Positions 9,224 to 17,540 of a stretch of DNA of 37,547 bases are shown piece by piece. The DNA is taken from the NCBI GenBank assembly GCA_046050465.1, contig JBJOPS010000006.1, positions 1-37,547 of the forward strand. Direction: 5' to 3'. The notes beneath the pieces are model-generated. The model was not told where the DNA came from. It saw only the letters and a list, made by a program, of their open reading frames with translations, and ran no database searches. The DNA is from Egaibacter sp046050465 (lineage in GTDB: Bacteria; Pseudomonadota; Gammaproteobacteria; Burkholderiales; Burkholderiaceae_C). Made by a program: the position numbers and the translations under genes. Each line of letters begins with the position of its first letter. Within the stretch, counting starts at the first letter, position 1.

Positions 9224-9249
9224 GCCCCATGCATCGCGCATGATGGGGC
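9224..9249 (-). repeat. Hairpin in the leader of the FHA gene
   Basis: GCCCCAT (9224-9230) and ATGGGGC (9243-9249) are perfect 7-bp arms. The 12-bp interval can add three more pairs after a one-base bulge. It lies about 23-48 bp upstream of the FHA gene start. No run of T follows on either strand, so it is not a standard intrinsic terminator. An mRNA leader structure or protein-binding site is possible. Confidence 0.5.
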
Positions 9250-9325
9250 GTAGCATGGCATGGTAATGCGGTAGCCACCACCCGGCAAGCCCCTCACAAC
9301 CTCAAACATGGACCGGCCACAGGAA

Positions 9326-9832
9326 TTACAGTAACAAACTACCGAAATGGCGGGCAAACTTCTTGGCTTCGTCTACGCTGAGCTTATCACCCACAAATAT
9401 CTCCACGCCACGCAGCATCTTGCGCAGTTCAGCCGGACTGCCGCACTGATCAATGGCAGTGCATATCGGGCCCGCAGCGGCGGCCAGTCGCTCCCGCACA
9501 AAGCTGGAGGCCTCCAGACGTACCCTGGCAAATTCTTCCGGGTTGGTAGCCGGTCGGGGAGGGTCAGCCGCGTCGGCAGCTACAAAACCGGGTGCTACCG
9601 GCTCCTGCAAGGTGACAGCCGCGTCCGCTGACTCGATCAATGCGAGTAACCGCAACTGGTCCAGCGCGGACTCCAGTTCACCAATACGGACAAACGCACC
9701 CAGCTCGTTAACTGTTTTTTTGCCGTCGACCATGATGAGCAGGCGCCGCTGACCGGCGGAGATGCCGCCACTGCGTTGGGCGATTTCGGCCCGGCCCTTG
9801 TCGGTCTTTAAATAAATGGTTCCCGGATTCAT
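9326..9832 (-). CDS. Conserved hypothetical protein next to the FHA gene
   Basis: This is a 168-residue soluble protein of unknown function. The N-terminal part (about 5-65) reads like a small winged-helix-type module: KTDKGRAEIAQRSGG, then GQRRLLIMVDGKKTVNEL, then a predicted helix through ESADAA. A Pro/Ala-rich linker (about 70-100) follows. The C-terminal helical region is charged and ends with EAKKFARHFGSLL. I recognise the GRAEIAQR...LIMVDGKKTV pattern as recurrent in betaproteobacteria but know no assigned function. It is the first gene of the minus-strand series leading to the FHA, MoaD-like and BNR genes. It is divergent from slyD, with starts 82 bp apart. Confidence 0.75.
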   Translation of the reverse strand: MNPGTIYLKTDKGRAEIAQRSGGISAGQRRLLIMVDGKKTVNELGAFVRIGELESALDQLRLLALIESADAAVTLQEPVAPGFVAADAADPPRPATNPEEFARVRLEASSFVRERLAAAAGPICTAIDQCGSPAELRKMLRGVEIFVGDKLSVDEAKKFARHFGSLLL

Positions 9833-9914
9833 TCTGCCCGATTATGCTTGCCCGCATGAGTCCTTCGACCTGCTGGGTGACAATATGCACCTGATCATTG
9901 CTGACCATCTCAAC

Positions 9915-10394
9915 ATGAAAATTGAAAAAGACACCGTCGTCTCCCTACGCTACGTTCTGGCCAATGCCAAAGGCAAGTCCATCGAGGAAAGCCGCAAACC
10001 CATGGTTTACCTGCATGGCGGTTATCACAACACGCTGCCAAAGATTGAAGCCGCACTGGAAGGCCGGATGCCGGGCTATCAGACCAGTCTGCCATTACTG
10101 CCGGGTGAGGCATTTCCTGATCGAGATGAATCACTGGTGCGCACAGTACCCCGCAGCCAGTTTACCAAGGCGCCTAAAGTAGGGGCGCGATTGGAGAGCA
10201 AGGGGGCAGAAGGCGAACACCCCACGGTCTTCACGGTGATGCAGGTCAAGGGAAACGACGTATTGGTAGACGGCAACCACCCACTAGCCGGCCAGGAGCT
10301 GCGCTTCATGCTGACTGTCATCGATGTTCGGTCAGCATCCGCCGAAGAACTGGCTCACCGCCATGTGCACGGTGAGCATGGTCACCGCCATTAA
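9915..10394 (+). CDS. slyD: FKBP-type peptidyl-prolyl isomerase, SlyD-like
   Basis: This is a cytoplasmic prolyl isomerase and chaperone of the SlyD group, about 159 residues. The FKBP fold is recognisable in MKIEKDTVVSLRYVLANAKG at the start and in MVYLHGGYHNTLPKIEAALEG. An insert-in-flap chaperone region follows, around LLPGEAFPDRDESLVRTVPR, and then NHPLAGQELRFMLTVIDVR. The C-terminus is His-rich (HRHVHGEHGHRH), as in SlyD proteins that bind nickel and other metals. I chose the ATG at 9915 because it gives the family N-terminus; an in-frame ATG at 9885 is an alternative, and neither has a strong Shine-Dalgarno sequence. Confidence 0.9.
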   Translation: MKIEKDTVVSLRYVLANAKGKSIEESRKPMVYLHGGYHNTLPKIEAALEGRMPGYQTSLPLLPGEAFPDRDESLVRTVPRSQFTKAPKVGARLESKGAEGEHPTVFTVMQVKGNDVLVDGNHPLAGQELRFMLTVIDVRSASAEELAHRHVHGEHGHRH

Positions 10395-10469
10395 AGCGGC
10401 CAAGAACAACCTCGCCACACTGTGTCTGCACCGCTCTCGTCTTGACACGGCCCATCCTGCATGGTGGCG

Positions 10470-10500
10470 GCCAATCGGGTGGCCTGATTGGCATAATCAG
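10470..10500. repeat. Two mutually exclusive hairpins between slyD and elaA
   Basis: GCCAATC (10470-10476) pairs perfectly with GATTGGC (10486-10492) across a 9-base loop. The same GATT is also part of CTGATT (10484-10489), which pairs perfectly with AATCAG (10495-10500) across a 5-base loop. The two stems cannot form together. The site lies between the convergent ends of slyD and elaA, where a two-way terminator would be expected, but neither strand has a clear U-tract. Confidence 0.45.
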
Positions 10501-10545
10501 GCAAGTCCGGCCCCAGCACTCTCCAGCAAACTCCAGGGTTCAGCA

Positions 10546-10998
10546 TCAACTTGAAGGTGTCCAGATCATTTCCAGATGGTCGATGCCGTCTTCGACATAC
10601 GGCACACCCGCATCCACGAAACCGTGGCCGCTGTAATATTTTTTGAGCCGCGCCTGCGCACCGATACGGATAGGCTGCGGCCCCCACAACCCGCACACCG
10701 ACGACACCGCCTGTTGTATCAGCAAATGCCCCAAACCACTGCCACGTGCGAGACTGCGCGTGACCACGCGGCCAATGCTGGCCTCGGCAAACTTGACGCC
10801 TGCGGGAAAGCAACGGGCGTAGGCCACAAGCTGGTTGTTTTGGGTGCCCAGCAAATGCATGGCCTGATCGTCGGCGCCATCAATGTCCTGAAACACGCAG
10901 TTTTGCTCGACCGTGAACACCTCGGTTCTCAACTGCAGCAGCTCATACAGCTCCCGCAACGTCAACTCGTCAAACGCAACAAACTTCCATGCAATCAT
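10546..10998 (-). CDS. elaA: GNAT acetyltransferase, ElaA family
   Basis: This 150-residue protein belongs to the ElaA branch of GCN5-related N-acetyltransferases, whose substrate is not well defined. ElaA-like features are the opening WKFVAFDELTLRELYELLQL followed by RTEVFTVEQNCVFQDIDG. The acetyl-CoA-binding segment is GRVVTRSLARGSGLGHLLIQ, a variant of the usual R/Q-x-x-G-x-G/A loop. The C-terminal part has YYSGHGFVDAG and YVEDGIDHLEM. Its ATG overlaps the GST gene's stop by 4 bp, implying translational coupling. It is the last gene of the long minus-strand block. Confidence 0.9.
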   Translation of the reverse strand: MIAWKFVAFDELTLRELYELLQLRTEVFTVEQNCVFQDIDGADDQAMHLLGTQNNQLVAYARCFPAGVKFAEASIGRVVTRSLARGSGLGHLLIQQAVSSVCGLWGPQPIRIGAQARLKKYYSGHGFVDAGVPYVEDGIDHLEMIWTPSS

Positions 10999-11933
10999 GC
11001 CGGTTGCACCGCCTTCAGCACATAGCCGATGCGCGGGAAATGCACATGCACCTCACCCGCGCGCTCATCCACCCGGCGCAGGCTGTAGCGGGTGCGGGTG
11101 GCGGCGATGAGTTCGCCCTCGGTGGGTTCGGGGCCAAAACTGTCACTGGCAATGGTCACGCGGCTACCCAGCGCGATGCCATGCTCATTCTGGAAGGCTT
11201 CGCCCGACAGCACCGCTGGCGTGGAGCGTGCGGCCAGCGCGATGGCTTGTGCCGCGTTGAACTTGCTCATGCTGCCCGTCCCGATAGCAGCCATGCGGTC
11301 CATCCAGGCCAGCACGCCGGGGGTGGCGTCCAGAATGCCCGCCATCACCGAGGTGCAATGCCGCGTGAACCACAGCGGGTGATAGGCCGCAAAGTCTGCC
11401 ACGCAAGGAGCGCTTCCCAGCAAGAAGGGCTGCTCTTCCAGCATGTTGGCCAGGCGTCGCAGATACGATTTGTAGGCGGCAGTCGCATCTGCCGGGGGCA
11501 AACGGGGCACCGCCAGGCGCATCTTCGCGCGGTCATCGGCGAAGGTTTTGGCATGCTCGGGCGGCGCACCGCCAAACATCTGGGCGGCGCCCTTGGGGCT
11601 AAAGTTGTAGGCCATGGCGGCCCAGAACAGCGTGGTGTCGCCCCACTGCGCCAACACGCGGGCAATGCCCTTGTTGTGCTCAGGGTACAACGTGGGCGCG
11701 GGCGCGATATGTTCCAGCACGTCGCAGATCAGCGCACTGTCGCAGTAAATATCTGCCCCAATCTGCAAAAACGGGGTCTTGCGGTAGCCACCCGTCAGCG
11801 CCACCACATCGGGCTTGGGCATGATCATCGGAATGATGACCGACTGCCAGGCCAGCTTCTTGTAGCCCAGAATCAGGCGCACTTTCTCCGAAAACGGTGA
11901 GGTGGGGTAATGGTGAAGAATGAGGTTGCTCAT
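10995..11933 (-). CDS. Glutathione S-transferase family protein
   Basis: The 312-residue protein has an N-terminal thioredoxin-like GST domain: LILHHYPTSPFSEKVRLIL with the Ser/Cys position near residues 11-15. A cis-Pro motif, GGYRKTPFLQIG, and GADIYCDSALICDVLE for the glutathione gamma-glutamyl contact follow. A helical C-terminal domain has QPFLLGSAPCVADFAAYHPL, the usual N-capping motif. About 90 extra C-terminal residues, beta-rich (GIALGSRVTIASDSFGPEPT), go beyond the standard length near 210. This longer form is seen in some proteobacterial GST-like proteins, but I do not know the function of the extension. It lies 54 bp downstream of the AidB-type gene and is coupled to elaA. Confidence 0.88.
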   Translation of the reverse strand: MSNLILHHYPTSPFSEKVRLILGYKKLAWQSVIIPMIMPKPDVVALTGGYRKTPFLQIGADIYCDSALICDVLEHIAPAPTLYPEHNKGIARVLAQWGDTTLFWAAMAYNFSPKGAAQMFGGAPPEHAKTFADDRAKMRLAVPRLPPADATAAYKSYLRRLANMLEEQPFLLGSAPCVADFAAYHPLWFTRHCTSVMAGILDATPGVLAWMDRMAAIGTGSMSKFNAAQAIALAARSTPAVLSGEAFQNEHGIALGSRVTIASDSFGPEPTEGELIAATRTRYSLRRVDERAGEVHVHFPRIGYVLKAVQPA

Positions 11934-11987
11934 GGATGTCTCTCGTGGTATCTCTGGTGAGAGTCTCTGGTTATGGTGATGGTCAAT

Positions 11988-13637
11988 TTATTGCGGCAGT
12001 GCCCGCTGGATGATGGCATCAAAGTCCACGCCTTGGCCCAATGTGCCAAACGCGTAACCCCAGTTGCCGCCCAGGCGTGAATCGCAAAACGCGCTGAACA
12101 CGGTGCTGGGCGCGGTCTGATACAGCAGCGCGGCCTGCACGGCCAGTGCCACGTCTTGCGCCAGCCGCCGGGCTTCCAGTTCGCTGGCCATGTCTTCGAC
12201 CTGCACGGGCAGTGACTCGGCCAGCCGGTCCAGCGCCGGGTGGGCTCCAGCGGCCGGCGCCAGTTCGTGAGACAAATGTGCGGCGGCATCGCTTTTGCGC
12301 AGGGCGCGCAGCAGGTCGATGGCCATGATGTTGCCCGCACCTTCCCAGATGGAGTTCAGCGGCATCTCGCGGTAGATGCGGGCCATGATGCCTTCCCCGC
12401 CCTCCTCCACGTAGCCATTGCCACCGAGGCATTCCATGGCTTCCTGCGCAAAATGGCTGCCGCGCTTGCATATCCAGAACTTGGCAATGGGCGTGAGCAG
12501 CCGTGCCATGGCCTGCTCGTGCGGGTCATTTGGGTGATCAAAAGCACGTGTAAGCCTCATGGACAGTGCGCATGCAGCTTCACTTTCAATAGCAAGATCA
12601 GCCAGCACGTTGCGCATTAACGGCTGGTCCATCAACGGTTTACCAAATGCTTTTCGCTGCGCGGTGTGGTTCAGCGCGAGGCTCAGGGCCTGGCGCATCA
12701 GGCCACTGGTGCCTAAAGCGCAGTCCAGCCGGGTCATCGTGCCCATCTCCAGAATCTGCGAAATGCCACGCCCTTCGTCACCCACCAGCCACGCGGTGGC
12801 ACCATGAAATTCCACCTCGGAGCTGGCGTTGGCTTTGTTGCCCAGCTTGTCTTTCAGGCGCTGGATGTGCACCTGATTCAAACTGCCGTCTGGCAACACA
12901 CGTGGCAGGAACAGGCACGACAGACCACTGGCGGTTTGGGCGAGGATCAGGAAGGCATCACACATCGGTGCCGAGAAAAACCATTTGTGGCCAGTCACCG
13001 CATAGCGCTGGCCCCAGTTGTCGGCTCCATCTAGAACCGCCTTTGTCGTGTTCGCACGAACATCCGAGCCGCCCTGCTTCTCGGTCATGCCCATGCCCAT
13101 CGTCACACCCGGCTTTTTGCTCCATAGGGCCAAAGACGGGTCATAAGCGCGGCTGGTGAGTTTCGGGCCCCAGTCGGCATTCAGCGCTGCATTGCCCCGC
13201 AGCGCCGGTGTCACGGCGTAGGTCATGGAAATGGGGCACAGCGTGGAGGGCTCCAGTTCGGTGAACAGCATGAAGCCTGCCGCTCTCAGCTGGTGTGCAT
13301 GACCGCTGGCTTGAGAGGCCTCAGACCAGGGCGTGCCATGCAGACCCGCGCTGGTGGATGCGGCCATCAAGGCGTGGTAGCTGGGGTGAAACTCCACCTG
13401 ATCCACACGCCGCCCGAAACGATCGTGGCTGAGCAAGGCTGGCATGTGCACATTGGCCAGCCGGGCATGGGTCTGCATCTCGGCAGAGCCCAGTTTCCCG
13501 CCCAGTTGTGTGAGTGAGGACGTGTCCAGTGCGGGGGCATTGAATTTCAGCGCCGCCTGCAGGGACCGGTTGGAGGTGAACAGGTTGTAGTTGACCAGCA
13601 GTTCGGGCTGGTTGAAGACTTCATGCGTCGCTTGCAT
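11988..13637 (-). CDS. aidB: Acyl-CoA dehydrogenase, AidB type
   Basis: This 549-residue flavoprotein matches the length and layout of the AidB branch of acyl-CoA dehydrogenases. The N-terminal region (NQPELLVNYNLFTSNRSLQ) is AidB-like. FAD and substrate segments include GMGMTEKQGGSDVRANTT and GHKWFFSAPMCDAFLILAQ. The C-terminal dehydrogenase domain has RLDCALGTSGLMRQALSLA and QEAMECLGGNGYVEEGG. IWEGAGNIMAIDLLRAL is the usual region near the catalytic end. E. coli AidB binds DNA and is induced by alkylation; this one's place in a beta-oxidation block suggests a metabolic role instead, but the substrate is unknown. The start has AGGAGG 7 bp upstream. The gene lies 44 bp downstream of the CurA-like reductase. 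Confidence 0.9.
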   Translation of the reverse strand: MQATHEVFNQPELLVNYNLFTSNRSLQAALKFNAPALDTSSLTQLGGKLGSAEMQTHARLANVHMPALLSHDRFGRRVDQVEFHPSYHALMAASTSAGLHGTPWSEASQASGHAHQLRAAGFMLFTELEPSTLCPISMTYAVTPALRGNAALNADWGPKLTSRAYDPSLALWSKKPGVTMGMGMTEKQGGSDVRANTTKAVLDGADNWGQRYAVTGHKWFFSAPMCDAFLILAQTASGLSCLFLPRVLPDGSLNQVHIQRLKDKLGNKANASSEVEFHGATAWLVGDEGRGISQILEMGTMTRLDCALGTSGLMRQALSLALNHTAQRKAFGKPLMDQPLMRNVLADLAIESEAACALSMRLTRAFDHPNDPHEQAMARLLTPIAKFWICKRGSHFAQEAMECLGGNGYVEEGGEGIMARIYREMPLNSIWEGAGNIMAIDLLRALRKSDAAAHLSHELAPAAGAHPALDRLAESLPVQVEDMASELEARRLAQDVALAVQAALLYQTAPSTVFSAFCDSRLGGNWGYAFGTLGQGVDFDAIIQRALPQ

Positions 13638-13681
13638 CGGCGGCCTCCTGCGCGGGGTTTCGAGTCTCAGACGGTTTCAGT

Positions 13682-14698
13682 TCAGATCAGCTTCACGAGC
13701 TGCTTGCCAAAGTTTTTGCCCTTGAGCAGGCCCAAAAAAGCTTCGGGAGCGGATTCAATACCCTGGGTAACTGACTCTCTTGGACGCAGTTTGCCAATAG
13801 CCACCAAGGCGCCCAATTCTTTCAACGCTTGCGACCAGATATTCAGGTGCTCGCTAACAATGAACCCCTGCACTTTAAGCCGTTTGATCAAGATCAACGT
13901 TGGATGGGTCATGGACACCGGCACACCGTCATAGCCAGCAATCATCCCGCACACCGCAATGCGGCCATGAGCGTTCATGCTGGGCATCACGGCGTCGAGC
14001 ACCATGCCACCCACATTTTCAAAATAACCGTCCACACCGTCTGGACAGGCTTCTTTGACGGCACGGGTCAATGAGCGCAAATGCGAATGCTCCTTGTAGT
14101 CCACACAGGCGTTAAAACCCAGTTCGTGTGTCGCGTACCTGCATTTGTCAGAACCACCGGCAATACCGACCACGCGCAGTCCACGTGCCTTGGCTAATGC
14201 ACAGAAAGCACTGCCCACAGCCCCTGTTGCGGCACTGACAACCACCGTATCGCCGGCCTTGGGCTCGCAGATTTTGACCAGGCCATACCATGCGGTTACA
14301 CCGGGCATGCCGACTGCACCCAGATAGTAGCTCAGCGGTATGTCCGTGACATCGACTTTACGCAGCATGCCTGGCTGGCTGCCGTCAGCCACACTGAATT
14401 GCTGCCACCCACCCATACCCACCACCTTATCACCGACCACAAATCCGGGTGAACGGCTTTCTACCACTTCTCCCACTGTACCGCCCATCATCACCTCACC
14501 CAACGGCTGCGGCTGCGCATAACTTTTACTGTCGCTCATGCGGCCACGCATGTAGGGGTCCAGACTCAGGTAGTGGTGACGCACCAGAACCTGGCCGTCC
14601 TGCAATTCTGGCGTAGGGGTTGCCACCAGTTTGAAATTGCCAACCGCTGCCTCTCCATCAGGGCGGCTGTCGAGAAGAATCTGCTTGTTTTGCTGCAT
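13682..14698 (-). CDS. NADPH-dependent medium-chain reductase, CurA/leukotriene B4 dehydrogenase-like
   Basis: The 338-residue protein is a zinc-free medium-chain dehydrogenase/reductase of the group that reduces activated C=C bonds, such as CurA and 2-alkenal reductase. Visible features are HHYLSLDPYMRGRMSD in the N-terminal domain and MGGTVGEVVES. GMPGVTAWYGL comes before the Rossmann fold, whose nucleotide-binding loop is SAATGAVGSAFCALAKARG. DGVDGYFENVGGMVLDAV and GRIAVCGMIAGYD are typical of this subfamily. The zinc-ligand cysteines of alcohol dehydrogenases are absent. Repeat copy B lies 23 bp upstream of the start. Confidence 0.9.
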   Translation of the reverse strand: MQQNKQILLDSRPDGEAAVGNFKLVATPTPELQDGQVLVRHHYLSLDPYMRGRMSDSKSYAQPQPLGEVMMGGTVGEVVESRSPGFVVGDKVVGMGGWQQFSVADGSQPGMLRKVDVTDIPLSYYLGAVGMPGVTAWYGLVKICEPKAGDTVVVSAATGAVGSAFCALAKARGLRVVGIAGGSDKCRYATHELGFNACVDYKEHSHLRSLTRAVKEACPDGVDGYFENVGGMVLDAVMPSMNAHGRIAVCGMIAGYDGVPVSMTHPTLILIKRLKVQGFIVSEHLNIWSQALKELGALVAIGKLRPRESVTQGIESAPEAFLGLLKGKNFGKQLVKLI

Positions 14699-14720
14699 GA
14701 CATCGGACTTTCAATTCGCA

Positions 14721-14771
14721 CCAAATAAATAGCTATCTACGCAATATGGATAAGGGCTGAGTCCTGATTCC
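14721..14771 (+). repeat. Family 1 repeat, copy B (upstream of the CurA-like gene)
   Basis: This plus-orientation copy contains AATAGCTATCTACGCAATAT followed by AAGGGCTGAGTCCTGATT. These match the family core TAGCT...GCGCATAT...GAGGGCTG-AG-CC-ATT. It sits in the 88-bp gap between the thioesterase stop and the CurA-like start and interrupts what could be a continuous transcription unit. It is more divergent than copies A, D, E and F. Confidence 0.6.
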
Positions 14772-14786
14772 ACCAATATTATGTGT

Positions 14787-15215
14787 TTAATCCGTGGAAA
14801 TGACGTTCAAGCCGCTGCTGGTCTTCGTGCCGGTCACCAGGCGCTTCACGTACTTGAACGTGCCCGTGGCGTGGGCGCATGGGCGACCTTTTTCATCAAC
14901 GAGGGTAGCTTCTGCAAAAGCCAGTGTGGCGGTGCGGTGGATCAACTGCCCCCTGGCTGTCAGCCTGCCCGTAGCGGGCTGCATGAAGCTGGTCTTCATT
15001 TCGATAGTGACCACGCCCATGTCCTTTTGCACGCTGCGCGCGGCGACCGCCATGGCGACATCCAGCAAGGTCATGCTGACGCCACCGTGGGTTACTCCGA
15101 ATGAATTGAGGTGTTCCGGTTTGGCCTCATAGCCAATTTCCGATGCACCCTCACCGAACAACCGCAGCTCAAAGCCCAGATAATGAACAAACGGGATGTC
15201 AACGCCGAAGTTCAT
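14787..15215 (-). CDS. PaaI-type hotdog thioesterase
   Basis: This 142-residue protein has the hotdog fold of the PaaI/YbgC group, which hydrolyses acyl-CoA thioesters in the cytoplasm. The key segment is FGVTHGGVSMTLLDVAMAVA, where the HGG and the following acidic residue form the CoA and catalytic site. VVTIEMKTSFMQPATGRLTA is the typical second strand pair, and ATGTFKYVKR closes the domain. It starts 6 bp after the SDR gene stop, consistent with co-transcription. It may release free CoA from dead-end acyl-CoA intermediates of the neighbouring beta-oxidation genes. Confidence 0.9.
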   Translation of the reverse strand: MNFGVDIPFVHYLGFELRLFGEGASEIGYEAKPEHLNSFGVTHGGVSMTLLDVAMAVAARSVQKDMGVVTIEMKTSFMQPATGRLTARGQLIHRTATLAFAEATLVDEKGRPCAHATGTFKYVKRLVTGTKTSSGLNVISTD

Positions 15216-15221
15216 GGCATT

Positions 15222-16013
15222 TCAGCCGCCGGTCACGATACTAACGCCACCGTCCACCGCCAGCCACTGGCCCGTGATGTGTTTGCCAGCGTCGGAAGCA
15301 TAGAGCAGGGTCAGCCCCTTCAGGTCTTCGTCATCACCCAGACGGCCCAGTGGCGCATGAGCAGCCAGCTTCTCTTCACCCAGAGCCTTCAAGGTACCAG
15401 CCGTCATCCTGCTGGGGAAAAAGCCGGGGCAGATCGCGTTGACGTTGATGCTGTATTTGCCCCATTCCGCCGCCAGCGCTCGCGTGAAGTTAATCACCGC
15501 GCCCTTGGACGTGTTGTAGGCAATGGTCTGCATGTCTGACGGGTTGCCGCCCAGACCGGCGATGGAGGCGATGTTGATGATGCGACCACTTTTACGCGCA
15601 ATCATGCCGTGCTTGGCAATGTGCTGGCTGAGGATGAAGTAGCCACGGATGTTGACGTTCATCACCTTGTCCCATGCCTCGACGGGGTGGTCTTCGGCAG
15701 GTGATCCCCAGGCGGCGCCGGCGTTGTTGACCAGAATATCAACCTGACCCATGCGCTGCAGCGTCTCGTCTGCCAGATGGCGAATATCAGCCTCTTTGGC
15801 GCAGTCAGCGGCGATCCAGCGGGCGTCAATGCCGGCAGCCTGCAACTCCGCTGCAGCCTGTTCCAGGTCTTCGGCCTTGCGTGAACTGAGCATGATGCGC
15901 GCACCGGCCTCGCCCAGTGCATGCGCCATTTGCAAGCCCAAACCGCGGGAACCGCCGGTCACCAGCGCGGTTTTGCCTTTGAGGTCGAACAATTGCTCAA
16001 CGGTACGGGTCAT
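15222..16013 (-). CDS. SDR-family oxidoreductase
   Basis: This is a 263-residue classical short-chain dehydrogenase/reductase. The NAD(P)-binding motif TGGSRGLG is at residues 19-26, NNAG is in VDILVNNAGAAWG, and the catalytic Ser and Tyr-x-x-x-Lys lie in IINIASIAGLGG and YNTSKGAV. A basic residue follows the first beta-alpha unit (SSRKAEDLE), which favours NADP(H), though this is only an inference. It overlaps the small membrane protein gene by 4 bp (ATGA) and is followed after 6 bp by the thioesterase. In this setting a 3-hydroxyacyl-CoA or related dehydrogenase role is plausible; the substrate cannot be read from sequence. Confidence 0.93.
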   Translation of the reverse strand: MTRTVEQLFDLKGKTALVTGGSRGLGLQMAHALGEAGARIMLSSRKAEDLEQAAAELQAAGIDARWIAADCAKEADIRHLADETLQRMGQVDILVNNAGAAWGSPAEDHPVEAWDKVMNVNIRGYFILSQHIAKHGMIARKSGRIINIASIAGLGGNPSDMQTIAYNTSKGAVINFTRALAAEWGKYSINVNAICPGFFPSRMTAGTLKALGEEKLAAHAPLGRLGDDEDLKGLTLLYASDAGKHITGQWLAVDGGVSIVTGG

Positions 16014-16243
16014 TGGCTGTTCTCTTCACGCAGGCATGATCTTATGTAAATCAGCACCACCCCAATCGCCACGACAACCACGCCTGCGATAGATACCATG
16101 AGACCTCCCGAAGCACCGTCTCTCTGCATGAAAACACCCAATATCACCGCCAACAGTCCGGCATAGATCAATGTCCAGATGAGTCGCTCCAGACGCATTA
16201 GCCCGACATGGGCAGTACCGTTGTACCGTTTGAAAAAAGCCAT
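16010..16243 (-). CDS. Small two-helix membrane protein
   Basis: This is a 77-residue protein of unknown function. Two hydrophobic helices lie at about 21-39 (LIWTLIYAGLLAVILGVFM) and 48-67 (LMVSIAGVVVVAIGVVLIYI). A basic N-terminus and a short polar C-terminus point to an inner-membrane hairpin. The ATG has AAGGAA about 8 bp upstream, and the stop overlaps the SDR start by 4 bp, which supports it as a real, translationally coupled gene. It might be a subunit or anchor for a neighbouring enzyme, but nothing in the sequence shows this. Confidence 0.75.
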   Translation of the reverse strand: MAFFKRYNGTAHVGLMRLERLIWTLIYAGLLAVILGVFMQRDGASGGLMVSIAGVVVVAIGVVLIYIRSCLREENSQ

Positions 16244-16338
16244 TAGAAAGATTCCTTGCGAAATTCAGCACAGATCAAGTGACAAGGGTCTATCAACCCC
16301 TGTCCATGTACCCATCATGGTCGAATTTTAAAGAGCAC

Positions 16339-17514
16339 CTACAGCACTTCAAACACACCCGCTGCACCCATGCCGCCACCAATGCACATGGTGACCACCA
16401 CACGCTTGGCGCCACGGCGCTTGCCTTCAATCAGGGCATGGCCGGTCAAACGCTGGCCGCTCACCCCGTAAGGGTGGCCCACGGCAATGGCGCCACCATT
16501 GACGTTCAACCGGTCACCGGGAATACCCAGCTTGTCGCGGCAATAAATCACCTGCACGGCAAAGGCTTCGTTCAGCTCCCACAGGTCGATATCGCTGACC
16601 TTCAGGCCCAGACGCGACAACACCTTGGGAATGGCAAACACGGGGCCAATACCCATTTCGTCCGGCTCGCAACCCGCCACGGCAAAACCCAGAAAGCGAC
16701 CCAGCGGCTTCAAACCTTTGCGTTCTGCCACCGCTTCGCTCATCACCACACAGGCGCCACCGCCGTCCGAGAACTGGCTGGCATTGCCCGCAGACACCAG
16801 ACCACCCGGCAGGGCGGAACGCAGGCCACTGATGCCCTCGACGGTGGTGCCTTCGCGGATGCCTTCGTCCTTGCTCACGGTGACCTGTTTGGTGGTCAGG
16901 CCCATCACCTTGTCGGCTACACCCATGGTGACGGTGATTGGAGCAATTTCCGCGTCAAACAAGCCTGCAGCCAGTGCCGCCGTGGCTTTTTGCTGGCTGG
17001 CAGCGCCATAGACATCCATGGCTTCGCGGCCAATGTTGTAGCGCTTGGCCACCTGCTCGGCGGTTTGCAGCATGTTCCAGTAAATTTCGGGTTTGCTTTT
17101 CACCAGCGCAGGGTCAGCCAGCATGTGTTTGTTCATTTCCTGCTGCACGCAGGAGATGCTTTCCACGCCACCGGCCACATAAATGTCGCCCTCGCCAGCA
17201 ATCACGCGTTGCGCGGCCAGTGCAATGGTTTGCAGGCCCGATGAGCAAAAGCGGTTCACGGTCAGGCCCGACACCGTGACGGGGCAACCGGCGCGCAGGG
17301 CAATCTGGCGCGCGATATTGGCACCGGTTGCCCCCTCGGGGTTGGCACAGCCCATGATCACGTCCTCCACTTCACTGGCTTCAATGCCTGCGCGTGAGAT
17401 GGCATGTTCGACTGCGTGGCCGCCCAGCGTGGCGCCATGGGTCATGTTGAAGGCACCTTTCCAGCTTTTGGTCAAAGGTGTACGGGCGGTAGAAACAATT
17501 ACAGCAGATGTCAT
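16339..17514 (-). CDS. fadA: Acetyl-CoA acyltransferase (thiolase)
   Basis: This 391-residue thiolase performs the last step of beta-oxidation, cleaving 3-ketoacyl-CoA with CoA. It has the nucleophilic Cys90 in VNRFCSSGLQTIALA, His347 in GGAIAVGHPYGVSG and Cys377 in MCIGGGMGAAG. WELNEAFAVQ is also present, so all catalytic residues are intact. It starts 26 bp after the fadB stop, the usual fadB-fadA arrangement. The chain-length preference cannot be told from sequence, so it could be called FadA or a generic acetyl-CoA acetyltransferase. Confidence 0.95.
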   Translation of the reverse strand: MTSAVIVSTARTPLTKSWKGAFNMTHGATLGGHAVEHAISRAGIEASEVEDVIMGCANPEGATGANIARQIALRAGCPVTVSGLTVNRFCSSGLQTIALAAQRVIAGEGDIYVAGGVESISCVQQEMNKHMLADPALVKSKPEIYWNMLQTAEQVAKRYNIGREAMDVYGAASQQKATAALAAGLFDAEIAPITVTMGVADKVMGLTTKQVTVSKDEGIREGTTVEGISGLRSALPGGLVSAGNASQFSDGGGACVVMSEAVAERKGLKPLGRFLGFAVAGCEPDEMGIGPVFAIPKVLSRLGLKVSDIDLWELNEAFAVQVIYCRDKLGIPGDRLNVNGGAIAVGHPYGVSGQRLTGHALIEGKRRGAKRVVVTMCIGGGMGAAGVFEVL

Positions 17515-17540
17515 GGTAATTTACTCTCTGATATCGGTAT

